A stretch of DNA of 64,000 nt from Plecoglossus altivelis (taxonomy: Eukaryota > Chordata > Actinopteri > Osmeriformes > Plecoglossidae): positions 7,637,861-7,701,860 of the forward strand of contig BROE01000016.1 in NCBI GenBank assembly GCA_036571765.1, read 5' to 3'. The notes beneath the pieces were generated by a model. That model saw nothing but the letters and a program-made list of their open reading frames with translations, ran no database searches and was not told the DNA's origin. Both the position numbers and the translations under genes were made by a program. This document shows positions 1-11,700 of this stretch, piece by piece. Position 1 is the stretch's first letter. Every line of letters starts with the position of its first letter.

Positions 1-31
1 TCATGAAACACTGGGTGTTCCCCTCTCCCAC

Positions 32-154
32 CTCTTGAAGCAGTGAGCAGCTGTAAGCACCCAGCAGGAGTTTATGAGGGTGGCACCACACAACGGGTGG
101 TTCCCTTTCGACTGGGACTTGAGCCACAGAGACACCTGCCACGGCCAGTCTCCC
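32..154 (-). CDS. prss12: prss12 exon 12: start of trypsin domain
   Basis: 123 nt joined in phase to exon 11: GDWPWQVSLWLKS, PLCGATLINSCWVLTAAHCF. The His of TAAHC is the catalytic histidine. Donor GTGGGA at 31-30. The next exons fall outside the window. Confidence 0.95.
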
Positions 155-3100
155 CTAACAGGGTCGAGGCACACAAGAGAGGAAGGAGGATCGTTTTAGA
201 AGCGATGTACCGTATGATGTCAACTGACAATGTTCAGAGTTGTGCATGCGTGCGTGTGTGTGTCTTAGTCTCGGCTCATGTGCGTTTGTCATCCGGTTTG
301 TCTTACCTGAGGGACTTGTCCCCTCCTATGATCCTCCTCCTCCGTCGCTGTGTGTTGGGCCTCAGGCCGCATGTCTGCGTGACGATGGCGCTGTCGCCCA
401 CCGTCTCAGGGACGTAGTCGCACATGACCCCCGCGTCCTCGCTGTGCCTGCAGTCATGGGCGTCCTGTCCCTCCGCAGGACACTCGCCAAGGGACATCTC
501 GGCGCCAGAGCACCTCACATTGTCTAGGTGGATTGGCCCCTGGCCCTCACCGAAATAAGCCATGGAGCGGGCCTTGGATACACCACTGAGGAACAAACAT
601 AATTAAGACCATTTAGGAACTGATATCAGACACAAACATGGACTCGCTCAAAGGCCTGGGAGCCCCAGACATGTAGCCCTGTATAGATGTGGTTTGGCTG
701 TGACATGTAATCAGAGTTATTTCTATTGACGAGGGGGAGCGTGTGTATGTCTATATTTACATGAACCCCAGCTGTCTGCAGACCACGGCGGCGTTGATGT
801 CATTCCAGCCGTCATCACAGACGCTCCCCCACTGGCCGTTCAGGAACACCTCCACTCTGCCCTCCTTCCTGCTCTCCCCCGCTACCAGACGCACCAGAGG
901 ACCTGGGCATGCACAGTAACAGACACACTATAAGAATAAAGGTAATATCTTTTTTCCCCAAAATGTGTCAGTGTCAGGTTTAATAGGACGTAAAAACTCC
1001 TAACTCCATTTTACGAGGTGGGTTAAGTTTGTATATTCCTGAATGGGAAATATGATTACCATGATCACTGCATCCTTAACTCCACCAAGGGTTTTGCTAG
1101 TGCACCTGAGGTAGCACTTAAGCTACTGTATGTTGAGCTATGCTCGTCCTGTACGTCCAACAGCCTACAAAAGAGTGGTGTCAGGGTGCTACTACTGAAA
1201 ACCTAGACGGGTTCATCAGTCTTGACCTTGCAAACCAAAAACTAAATCAGGGTGCACTCATTTTAGAATCAAGTTGATCAAACTTGTGAACTCTAAAAAG
1301 AAAATTCAAATAAAAAATGTCATATAATTGTGTAATTGAGATGGTGAGCCACACACGATATACACTCTTTTCACGTTGCTTTGGAAACTAATCTTGGCGA
1401 CGTGTCATGACCTGTCCCGGCAGGTCCAGCATCAGGATATCTGAGAGGGGAGCGAGCAGCGGGTCGTACCAACCTGTAGACGGGAGCAGCCCTCGTATAT
1501 CGTTGGTCTCCCCGCCCCTCTCACAGCGTACCCCCACGTCCTCGCTGTGGGAGCAGTCGTGGCGTCCCCACTCAGCATGGCTGCAGGCCAGCAGGGTCCC
1601 CTCGGTGCCCTTACACTGCACCTCGTCCAGCAGGATCATCCCTGCTCCCTCCCCGTACACTCCGTCTGGTGCCACCTCCGCCCGCCCTCTGATGAACAGG
1701 ATATGACATCACTGCAATCTCACAGCAGTAGAACGGGGTCTCTTTAGCGCGATGCTGCTGTAGGGTTAACAGCAGTCCTGAATTTTTTTCGAATGTGTTT
1801 AGCGTTAACTTACAGCTAGGGTTAGACAGAGTTGTGGCGGTGTTTTGTGCCTGACTGTAAAGTGAGCTGCCATTCTCACCTGAAGCCCAGCTGCCGACAG
1901 ACCACCTGAGCGTTGCTTTCTGTCCAGTTATCGTCACACACCGTGCCCCAGTCCCCAGAATGGTACACCTCCAAACGACCTTCCCATGGGCTGTCAGCCC
2001 CCACCAGGCGAACCACACCGTCTAAAACACACCATGTCTGGGTCAGTGTGGGAGTACGTGTGTGTGTATGTGTGTCATACTGGCTCTGCGTGTGTTGTGT
2101 TCCAGCCTCACCTGTGTAGGGGTTGCAGGACACTCCGGCATCTTCCATGTGGTCACAGTTATGTTGTTCCCAGTTGTTGTGTGGACATTCCTCCAGGGAC
2201 AGCTCGTTGCCTGTGCATTGTACCCCGTCCAGGAATATAGGCCCAGAGCCCTGGCCAAAGTGAGCCCATGTCCACGCCTTTGGCACCCCTCTGGAGAGTG
2301 AACACATGCAGCCATACACTAAAAACACAGTGCAAATCCATGGCCACTTTTCATGAATCTGTTGTAGTTCTAGTTGATGTAGCGCTATTGTAAATGTGGC
2401 TGTGATCGCATATCAAAATGGACTCTTCACGGTCACTAAAACATGTCGTATATCTTCTTGAACGCTCCCCAGCCCAAAATAGTCAGCGTAATGGGGGTAT
2501 CAATGATTCATGAATGTGTGTGAGAGTGTGTTTCCACAGATAGCGAGAGAGAAACAGATGAAGTGAGAGTGTTTGTGAGTGCGTATCTCTCAGCTGCTAG
2601 AACTGCCCTGTGGATCACAGTCTTATCTTCCGGAGAAGCCTGGCAACCTGCTACCACAGTGTGATGACATCAGAATGATTGGAATCAGCTGCCTCCTCTT
2701 CCCTCCCAAAGCGAGCACCCCAAACACTGATCAAATATTCATGCCTTCCATCCATCTATATTATTAATACAGTTCACTCAGTGAGAATGTCACTGTGTAA
2801 ATGAAGTAGATCCAACCAGAGTGCTTTCTGCCTTGGAAGAGTAGTCCACAAGGAGGGTTGACTGCACTATTCTGGCAACCATCATGAGTAATTTGTACAC
2901 AGTCACAATGAATTCATGGGTTAAAGACTGAGACTCTGGTTCAAATGAAACAATTTGATAATAAGATTATCCTAATCACATGACCGTGACTAGTTTTATT
3001 ACCTGGCATGGTCAGTAGGTTATAATGATCTTTTAAAATTGATATTTTGTAACGAAGCTTACCCCAACCCCAGCTGCCGACAGACCACCTCTGCATTGAC

Positions 3101-6100
3101 GTCATCCCATTGGTCATCACAGATGGTCCCCCACCTGCCGTCATGGTACACCTCCACACGGCCCTCAAACTCCTCCAGTCCGCCCACCAACCTCAGGGGG
3201 GCGCCGTTTCCTGAGGAACACAGCAGACGCAGACAAATACACAACAGGAGAGTGCTGAATGCTCATGTTATGCGCTCATAGCAGCAAATGTTTGCCTGAG
3301 TTGCCACACATTGCCTCTACGAATGTGCATTTAAATAACCTCACAACATAGCGTGATGATAAATAAAGAAACAAAAATTCAGGGCGAGCGTGGTGACCCT
3401 TAACCCCAGCTGTGTGCGGATCAAAGCTGCGCAGGGTCACTGGAAACTACACCAGCTATGCCAGAGATGCAGGAAAAGAGCAAGGGGGATCTGTTATCCG
3501 AGTTGAGTATGTAAAGAGCCCAGGCGAAACACGTTGCAGGGGAGGTGATAGGATGTGTGTCTCTGTATGTTGTATGTGTATGTGTGTGTGTGTGTGTATG
3601 CGTGTGTGTGTTCGCCCCCCCAAGGCCCCCTGTTTTGCCCCCTGGCAGGGCCTTGGGGCTCTCAGATAGCTCTCTCCCTCCTAATGTTCCAGACTAAATA
3701 ATTCACTTCAGCTATGCTAAATATACCTACCGTACAGTAAGCTTGTTCTACCAGGCTCTCACACCACACTGGCCTCACGCACTTACTCGAATCCACACGC
3801 GCGCACATATATACCCACGCAGACACAGCACGCACGTGCCTCAAGCAAAGCTTCTCTCACACGTACATTCTTTGTACACGCAAACAAAAACAGCTCTAAT
3901 CTCTCTCACACACAATCGGATAACATTTCTGCTGCCCTTTTGGGATCGCTTGACCCAAGAATGCTAGGAGCCATGAGGGTATGCATGCGAGGTCAGAGCG
4001 CAATTCTCTAAAAACTGTGGAAGGTGCAAGTGGGAGTGCGTTGACATGATTAAGATGACGATTGGGAAGATTAGCTTCATGTGTGTGCAATACTCCACCC
4101 AAATGCGTTGCGCATGTAGTACGAGATCATTTACACCGCCTACGGCTGTTCTACTTTCACACTCTCTCTTACCCTCAGGTACGGCGCACACCACCCCCGC
4201 CTCGTTGCCATGGTTGCAGTCACTAGTGACAAACTTCCTACTCCTGCACTCTAGAAGAGAGTTTTCGTTGCCACGACAGCCCAGGCGCTCGTAGTGGAAG
4301 AGCCCGGAACCAGGCCCGAAGTAAGAGTGCTGGAGCGCCGTGCCGATCTCTCTGAGGGCGGAGAAAGACAGAAAACAAGCCAGACAGGCAGACGGTTCTG
4401 AATCTTAGAGGTATGTTTACGCCCAATCATTTCTGCAGCTGTAGCAAAATCGTCATGGCTCACACATAAGTGCATCATGCAGACATGTCCACACATACAC
4501 AGTTACGATGGAGGTGAGAAGACTCACCCAAAGCCAAGCTGTTTGCAGATGACGCTAGCATCGCGGTCTGTCCAGTGCGTGTCACACACTGCCCCCCACT
4601 GGCCATTTAGGTAAACCTCCAGACGTCCACTCTTAACAGACGACCCACCTATTAACCTGGCTGCACCTGGAGAGGAGGAGGAGGAGGAGGAGGAAGAGGA
4701 GAAGGAAGGGAAAGTGGGAGATGAAAAGAAGAGAGGAGAAGAGAGGCGATATGAAACCCAGTCCCAGAATGTGTAAAAAACACAGTCTAGACAGAACTGA
4801 ACTTTCTCTTTCAGCCATCAGAAACTGACTGGAGACTGGAGACTGAGTTCACTAAAAATTCAACAGCCTACCAGGCTGCCATAGTCTAGGCAATCATAGC
4901 CTATGATTATCCTAGATAATTCCACAGACTGGCCTTGATTAGTGGGTTTGGTGTCTCACTGGTGTCAACACTTGACTAAATATTTTATATCTGACAAGTA
5001 GGTAAGACGAACTCACAGCAACAGACACACATGCTGACACACAATCAAACACACACGCACACACGCAGGTAAAAGTAACCCATTTGAAAGAGAAAGCTTG
5101 GATGTAAACAGTGGCAGACAGATAATCACACGCAAACACAGATGCAGCTAAACACATTTCAACAGCATTGTCTTGCCTCAAGGCTGCCACTTACAAACAC
5201 ACCCACAGAGGTTGTAATACACAGACACACCAGGTGCTGGCAGGTCACTACAAAGCCAGGAGTTTGGCCTAATGGATAGACAGAGAGTCCCTGAGGAGGC
5301 GGGATCCCAATGTCAGCTGCCCAATGGATGGGATGAAAAACACAGGGGGAGGGCCTGAAAGTTTGACAGACGTGCAGCCAGGTTATATTAGGGTGCAGAC
5401 AGACAGACAGAGATCACCCAACAAGCATTCGAGTCAGCAGAGAACCAAGACAGGCACAGACAGACAGACAAGCAAGGAGACAGACAGACACACGGCAGGA
5501 TGGACACACACACACACACACACTCCCACACGCATGTATTTAAAGAGCATTCAACACTGAGACATGGAGTCGTCCTGCCAGAGACAGAAATCCATACTGT
5601 GTGGAGAAACTCTAGTAAGGTTGTGTGGAGGACCCCCTCGAAGCCAAAACACAGCACCTGAAAGCACTTTAGGTTATCATACATTTCACAGCTCTTGATT
5701 TTCCGGATAGAATTACTTGAAAAAATGAGATAAGTACTGGTCTCGAGAATTCAATGAAACACACATGGCTATTGTGACCACAAAGTAACCTATTGTTTTG
5801 AATAGTTTGGTATAAACAACAGGAAAATCCCCCCCCTAGATAATGTTCCGTTAGGTGTGATAGGATTGGCAACTAACAAAAGACAATAACAAGATCTATG
5901 CCTGCCTGTGAGGGCAGACATTCTTATGGTCTAGTTCATAATGAGGCTTTCCTTAGCGAGTATCATTGTAAATGACTTTAATTTAGCAACGACAAAAAAA
6001 ATATCGATGAAGGGTTTCCGCAGTACATTAGGAACATGAGGGAGTGCAAGTAAATTCAGAGCTATCATGTGCACTCAGGATTCAAAGTTAGCAGCAACAC

Positions 6101-6540
6101 AAGACTACCACATTAAACTCACCCTGGTGGCAGTCGCAGTAGGCCCAGCCAATGGCTCCAGAGCTCTGCCTGAAGAAGCACCAGGGGTTGGCCTCTCTGT
6201 CTGGATTCCTACAGTAGCTGTGGTCCCCCAGCCCTCGGCCCGGGTACTGGAGGACGTAGTCTGGAAACTCAGTCCACTTGAGGCAGAGCGAACCCGAGTC
6301 GGTCTGGGACACGGAACCATTGTAGTAGCCCAGTTCTGTGAAGCCCTCTGAACAAGAGAGTGGGACTGGAAATATAAACAAACCTGAGTAAAGCTGTGAT
6401 CTTATAGAACTGTTGGTGATAACTATCTGCATACAACCTCTAGTAACAGAAGTGTCACAAAAAAGAATGTTGTCTTTCACTATGCCGTTGCAAAGTTTGT
6501 TATTGTTACCATTTAGACATCCTACATTGTCAATCTGTCA

Positions 6541-6585
<45 letters not shown>

Positions 6586-9500
6586 CATAGGAGGGAGGAA
6601 AGGGGGAGAAAGAGGCAAAAGGGGAAGGGAGGGGAACGTGTCAGATGCATTGTGCCACCTGGCTGGTCAAACAGACAGCACAGTGCTGCACTGCAGAATC
6701 CTGGGTAGGAGAATATATGTAGGTCTACTTTGCTGAGTCACAGAGCGTGGCACACTACCTCAACACATTGTGGGAACCTGAAGCAGAGAGGGAGGGAAGG
6801 GGGGAGAGAAAGAGGGAAACAGAGTATGTGTGTATGTACATGTGTATGCGAACGCACATCTGTTGAAATACTAACTTTTGGGATTTTACAGCACATTAAT
6901 CACCATTGAAACAAGTGGAATTCATTTTGCATGGTCTCGTTTCAAAGTGAAATAAAATATTGAAACCTATCCCCATCTCTCAATAGGATGTGTATGATAT
7001 CTAAAACCTTCTGGGGGGGGGGGAAGAAATCTCCCAAAAGAGGCTTTTGATTCAAACTACTCATTCTTGACAGGCACATGACTGCCCCACAAGAACACGC
7101 CGTGCTCGCTGAATCATATGGGAGTGTCAACTTGCATCCGAAAGATCCTGTCAGTTTCAGATGCTTTTAACTGGATTTACACATGCCTCCTTTCATTTGG
7201 TAAGTGTACTGGCGAGGACGTGCGCAGAGTATGAAAGAAGACGTCAGAACTCTGCAGAAAATACGGCTTATGTGCTCAAATAAAACATCCCCTTGGCAAC
7301 AATGGACCAAGTTTCAAGTTCATTTTCCACTCGTACAGATGCATTGTCATTGTTGGTCTAGCTCTAGTTTGCTAATAGTCTAAGCTATGCCTCATTGGGT
7401 TCCGAAAGTGAATTTCTTCTTGAATTAATACGTGAGCTTAGATTCTTAATGATATCTCATAAATTCACTTTAGTCCTATATTAAATAGGTATCCAACTTC
7501 TATGTGAATGTGCAGCGTCTGGTCCAGTCCAGTGACTAGTATTCGATGTACACTTATAATAGGTAAATTGACAGGCGCTGACAGTGGTGGAAAGGATGAA
7601 GTTGTGCCGATGAATTGCCTGTGTGTGTGGGTAGGGGGAGGGGTACATTTAAGACAGATAAATCTGGTGTGCAGATTGTGTTTTAAAGCAGGGGAAGGTC
7701 TGTGGTTTTTATGTAGAGGCAGTCATATAATAGCTACCAGGCAGAGTTAACACCAAACACTGTCTATAAAACACATCTATTACCAACACATACACTTAGG
7801 AATTTGTAGGTTGGAAAATAGTAAATATTATGGTTCCACACAATGTTACCATTGTTAATGTGGTAATACAAGGCTAATCATTACTTTAGTGTACTCCTAC
7901 GAACTTTATCAATATTTCTTGGAGGAACAACATCGGGTCTGTTATGTGAGTGACAACTCAGAAGCCTGCTCCGGCCAGAGGGCTGTGTGAGATGCAGAGG
8001 AGCTGGTGAGGGGGAGTAAGACGTGCTAACATCCCTCTGATAGCCAGGTGCTAAACCCAGAGACAAGTGGAGGGAAGGAGATACGAGCTCAGGAGTCCAG
8101 CCAGGAGAGACACCCTCTTGTAAATAAAGTGCATGAGAGCATTACGCAAACATAAACACACACACATATGTATATGAAAAAACACACAGGCGCGCGCACG
8201 CACGCACACACACACAGACGCACACGCTTCAGTGGATTAAGCAGCCTCGCGTCCTCGGACGCGATACTGCGGCGTGTAAACATTCACACTTGTGAGCGAT
8301 CGCTCGCAAATCCACACCCGTTCTGCTAGGGCTCCGATGACCCTCCTGTGTTTGCTTGAGGGACTGGCTCACTGCTTCCACACCAGCTGGGAGATTTAAG
8401 ACTGGAGCAGCTATGCCCAGATGAATGCCAGAGAAAAGCTAGCATCCTATTGCTTTACAAGTTTCTTTTGTTTAGTTTTTTTCTTTCCCTATGCGCACGC
8501 TGGGGAGGGAGAGACAAATGGAATGAAATGTTGGAGCTGGTTTGGAAACTGCTTGTCCAATTGTCTGGCCAGAGCTGTACTGTTAAAAACCTTTACAAAC
8601 ACCGTCAAAAGCTTTTTGTAGGTCAGAGAGAGTCAGGAACTCGGCCTCCCAGGTACAGTCAGCTCTTTCTTTGATGTTGCATCGCGGAGGCTGTGATTGG
8701 CAGGTTCTTGTTTCGAATCCCAGCCTGCATGACTCATCAACAACAACGTGAGCCAAACGCCTTCTACCGCCTCAGACGCCAGTCTGACCATGTCCTTTTG
8801 AAACAAATAGGTATTCGTTCAAATTTCGATAATGTCTTTTTCAGCATTCGACTGTGTTATGATGCTACAGCACTCCATAAGGACTTTGAGCACAAACATG
8901 TCGGAAAAACAGTGAGATATGCTTACATTTTGGGGTACCAAACTGGACTAGAAGCATCTGAGTCATCAATTAGGCTGTTTGTTTCCTTTCAAACTGCATG
9001 CCCTCTACGCGGATTTCACCAACAGATATTCAGTTCCAGTTCCCATGGCCCTCTCACTGGTGATTAATATTTGATATAGTTTACACAGTAGGATGAAGCC
9101 AGAGGCAGAAAGGTCATTGGCGTTTCATAGAAAAGGTTACAGACCATGTTGCGTGGAACATGCCAGACCAGTCGGATCTTGAACAACGTGCAGCCACTCT
9201 CTCTTTCTCATGCCAACACACGCATGTATGCATGCACACAAACACGCTTTTGCGCATGTAAACCCTCGTGTCTGATTCCTCAGCGAAAGAAAAGCGTGCG
9301 TTCGTTAATGCTTGTAATGGGAATGCGATGATCAGTAAAACTGTTTAAGCGTAAGAAGACTATTCCACTCTGCTGCATTTTATGTTTAGTCCACATTGTA
9401 TAACAAATAACTTTGAGTTCTTGATTCATGACCAAGACTCCATCGTTGTAAAAAGTCCCTTTCAGCAAAACAATAACAAACATCGCTGTGGACAAACTCC

Positions 9501-11700
9501 ATTTTGAGACAAAGACCAGACCAGTGCATCGAGGGAGTGGGAGTCAACTCCAGTTATGTCTCTCAGAGCCTATAAAAGCATGGCATTGTTTAAATAAAGA
9601 CCCATTTCATTTCCATAAGTGAAAGCCTGGACATGAGACAATCTAGAAGGAATCTGAAGCTGCCTGAGCATGAGTATTAGAGCCTGCAGAGCACATGGCG
9701 TTCCAGGGCTTAATGTCCTGCCCAGGGGAGCTACAACACCTTCCTCTGTCTAGGCATGGAGACGAGGTGAAGAGCCCCCAAAACTAAAAGTGGGAGGTGA
9801 GATAATGTTGTGTCTGTGAGCATATATTCCCCTGGCAGATATTTCTATATGTAAAGTGCATGATGCATGTGCTTTCGTGGTGGTATGATATTACGAGCTA
9901 CGGAGACGCATGGAATGTCATCTTTGTAACCATCCAGGACGCTGTGTGAGTCTTGCTATTGGGTTTCCCTGTCTGCTGCAGCGGTCAAAACCGCATGAAT
10001 TCCAGAGCAGAGCAGTATAGGGAGATAAATCTTATTTTTCTAGCCTAAAGCAGCTTGTTCAAAGCTGTTGGGCCTTTTGAATGCCAGACCATAACATAGT
10101 GGCCTTTGGCTGGGGAAAATATGATTGTGCACCAAAGAAAAGATTTACATTCATTTCCAAACTTGGCCAAAAGAAGGGAGTGAAGGAGAAGAAATATGGC
10201 AGGAGTGTAGGATTGAGAATGGGTGGAGGGAAAGAAAGAGAGAGAGAAAAGGAAATACTTTATCAGACTTCTCCTTCCAGTGACCTGAATTAAAATGTGA
10301 ATCTAGAAATTTTTGAAGTGATGCTTTCCCTAAGGAGAAGACCAGAGCATAGGGGTGTTTTCAAGTGATTGGTATAATAAGAATTCTTACTGAAAATCTA
10401 TGAATGCTCTGCCCTTTACTCAGAAAGAAAATGCTAAGTTTTGGTAGCAAATATAAATATACCAGAGTTAAATGAGCAGGAAAAAAAGTACATTGATTTT
10501 TTCATACCTGCACTTTGAAGAGTATTTAAGTAGCCATCTTGGGAGTCCTGGAAGACAAATTATGAAATCTATAAAAACTGGTTCCTCTAACCGTGCTTAA
10601 TGACTCAATATACGCTTGGCACTGGTTAACATTGGAGCAATCAGTGGAATTATAGAGGGGTGTTCAATTAGCATAGCAACTTTATGATACCATAGGCTAA
10701 CCCCGATATGTCCATTGAATGGTCAGTTAGAAGTGATCAGCGACAAAAGATCATGTGCACTCTGATTAAATAATTGCATGTCTGTCTGTAGACGCGCATT
10801 GGGGGCAGCTGGGGTTGGTTCTGAAGTGCATGAAGCATAAAGTAATTAACTGACGTGAAAAAGACCGTCCAAAGCTATAGACATCGAATAAGCTCCTAGT
10901 AATGACCAACAGCTAAGGCAGTTCGGTCCAATGCATCCGAGAGCAGAAGAGAAAGGGCAAGTTAATTATTGTCAATATTATGCAAATTGAGGTTCAACTC
11001 GTTTTTTGAGGTGAGATTTATGTCTTGACATACCGTCCGTGCCTTCAAAGGGACTTAAAACGTCAATTTAAACAAACAGGCATTAGGCATTGTACAGCCT
11101 ATGCCTAGATGCAGAGGACGACTTAAAATTATTTCTCATTTCACCACTGTGACTGCATATAGGCTGCCTAAATACGTTTATAGACTATTATTTATCCATT
11201 AGTGACATTATAAAATAGTAGGCAATACGTTAGTCTATAAAGATATCGTAACAGCGTTTCTTCGACTGATAATTTCACTTGAAATTATGTGATATTTGTT
11301 ATAACTTTCTGAAGTCGACAACGTAATGAATATAGCCCCCCCCCCCTTCCCCAAAAAATGTTGTAGGTTAAGGGCAGATCAATCTGTGACATGAATTCAC
11401 CTACATGTACTGGATGCCAAGCAACTGCAGTTAACATAAGCACCGCAAATAAGCACCGCTAAGATGAATTCAGTTTATATTGATGAATCCATCATACATT
11501 TGTAGTCTGTTAATTAAACGTTTAACATCTTATCCCAACAGTGTCGCGATTAAATAAGAGCATAAACATTACGGAGTAGCCGTTTTGAGAAATCCCCGAT
11601 GGATCATGACACAGAAATTCGCATAGCCTACCTCTCCAAAAACCGCCAGTAGTAAACACGACGCGATAGTCAGCAAGAATAAATCGTCTTTCTTGTCCAT
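32..11700 (-). CDS. prss12: neurotrypsin (serine protease 12), 3' end beyond window
   Basis: Secreted multidomain serine protease; in mammals it is released at synapses and cleaves agrin. Joined exons (minus strand): 11700-11632, 10547-10508, 6347-6123, 4666-4528, 4351-4173, 3210-3063, 2290-2112, 2021-1880, 1688-1474, 902-761, 585-307, 154-32. All junctions are GT/AG and phases are continuous, giving about 627 residues before the left edge. Order seen: signal peptide (1-23), short linker, kringle (about 40-111), SRCR1 (112-217), SRCR2 (218-326), SRCR3 (327-445), SRCR4 (446-540), basic activation site RRRRR/IIGG with cleavage expected after Arg577, then trypsin domain with WVLTAAHC and catalytic His623. 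The catalytic Asp and Ser exons are outside. The domain order of kringle, four SRCR and trypsin is specific to neurotrypsin. Odd: the proline-rich segment of mammalian neurotrypsin is absent. Confidence 0.96.
155..306 (-). other. prss12 intron 11
   Basis: A 152-bp intron with a short TG-rich tract (on the plus strand) at about 240-265. Nothing else is seen. Confidence 0.8.
307..585 (-). CDS. prss12: prss12 exon 11: SRCR4 second half and activation site
   Basis: Encodes ARSMAYFGEGQGPIHLDNVR, HDCRHSEDAGVMCDY, then a linker with a lone cysteine (TQTCGL) expected to tether the protease chain, five arginines and IIGGDKSL. The polybasic stretch fits furin-like zymogen activation. Confidence 0.96.
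761..902 (-). CDS. prss12: prss12 exon 10: SRCR4, first half
   Basis: 142 nt, same length and phase as exon 8. Encodes LVRLVAGESRKEGRVEVFLN, WGSVCDDGWNDIN and VVCRQLGF. No start codon is needed, as it is an internal exon between acceptor CCCAG and donor GTAAAT. Confidence 0.94.
903..1473 (-). other. prss12 intron 9
   Basis: 571 bp of AT-rich non-coding sequence. No repeat or exon is recognised. Confidence 0.75.
1474..1688 (-). CDS. prss12: prss12 exon 9: SRCR3, second half
   Basis: 215 nt: GVYGEGAGMILLDEVQCKGT, LLACSHAEWGRHDCSHSEDV and VRCERGG, then a short linker ending LLPST before donor GTTGGT (non-consensus after GT). Confidence 0.92.
1880..2021 (-). CDS. prss12: prss12 exon 8: SRCR3, first half
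   Basis: 142 nt encoding GVVRLVGADSPWEGRLEVYH, DWGTVCDDNWTE and AQVVCRQLGF. It is separated from exon 7 by a 90-bp intron. Confidence 0.95.
2112..2290 (-). CDS. prss12: prss12 exon 7: SRCR2, second half
   Basis: 179 nt: GVPKAWTWAHFGQGSGPIFL, VQCTGNELSLEEC, HNCDHMEDAGVSC. It closely parallels the mammalian second SRCR. Confidence 0.95.
2291..3062 (-). other. prss12 intron 6
   Basis: 772 bp, no recognised element. Open frames here lack splice signals and family motifs. Confidence 0.75.
3063..3210 (-). CDS. prss12: prss12 exon 6: SRCR2, first half
   Basis: Encodes LRLVGGLEEFEGRVEVYHDG, RWGTICDDQWDD and AEVVCRQLGLG. Acceptor CCTCAG, donor GTAAGC. Confidence 0.95.
3211..4172 (-). other. prss12 intron 5
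   Basis: 962 bp with a TG microsatellite near 3550-3612 and an imperfect CA-rich patch near 3785-3915. No exon is seen. Confidence 0.75.
4173..4351 (-). CDS. prss12: prss12 exon 5: SRCR1, second half
   Basis: 179 nt encoding YFGPGSGLFHYERLGCRGNE, LLEC, SDCNHGNEAGVVC. It carries the four cysteines of the C-terminal half of an SRCR domain. Same length and phase as the matching exon of SRCR2. Confidence 0.93.
4528..4666 (-). CDS. prss12: prss12 exon 4: SRCR1, first half
   Basis: Encodes AARLIGGSS, GRLEVYLNGQWGAVCD and ASVICKQLGFG, the canonical start of a scavenger-receptor cysteine-rich domain. Donor GTGAGT. Confidence 0.94.
4667..6122 (-). other. prss12 intron 3
   Basis: 1456 bp. It holds a GAG/GGA-rich tract at about 4671-4745, and GACA-type and CA simple repeats near 5395-5530. 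No exon is seen. Confidence 0.75.
6123..6347 (-). CDS. prss12: prss12 exon 3: kringle domain
   Basis: 225 nt. Residues include SLCLKW, YCRNPD, NPWCFF and GWAYCDC, the cysteine and tryptophan pattern of a neurotrypsin-type kringle. It starts after TTGTTCAG and ends before GTGAGT. Confidence 0.95.
6348..10507 (-). other. prss12 intron 2
   Basis: 4160 bp. Contains a CT microsatellite at 6543-6583 and a CA/CG-rich tract near 8155-8225. A plus-strand frame at 8693-9067 has no homology that I recognise and is not called. Confidence 0.75.
6543..6583. repeat. (CT)n microsatellite
   Basis: An almost uninterrupted run of CT dinucleotides in prss12 intron 2. Confidence 0.95.
10508..10547 (-). CDS. prss12: prss12 exon 2: 40-bp microexon
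   Basis: It is bounded by TTGTCTTCCAG and GTATGA. It reads DSQDGYLNTLQSA plus one base, entering in phase 0 and leaving in phase 1, which is exactly what is needed to join exon 1 to the kringle exon (giving QSAEGFTEL). No other candidate joins them in phase. It replaces the long proline-rich segment of mammals. Confidence 0.72.
10548..11631 (-). other. prss12 intron 1
   Basis: 1084 bp, AT-rich, with a C9 run at 11338. No further exon is seen; exon 1 and the microexon join in phase without one. Confidence 0.65.
11632..11700 (-). CDS. prss12: prss12 exon 1: signal peptide
   Basis: The ATG at 11700-11698 opens MDKKDD followed by a hydrophobic run (LFLLTIASCLLLAVF), a typical secretory signal. 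The exon ends GGA GAG before donor GTAGGC, phase 0. A short hydrophobic leader upstream of a kringle is expected for neurotrypsin. Confidence 0.85.

Noticed and set aside
8685..8725. B-box-like GTTTCGAATCCCAGC
   Set aside because: No matching A box or tRNA fold around it.
8693..9067. 124-codon plus-strand frame in prss12 intron 2
   Set aside because: No recognisable family and no fitting splice context.
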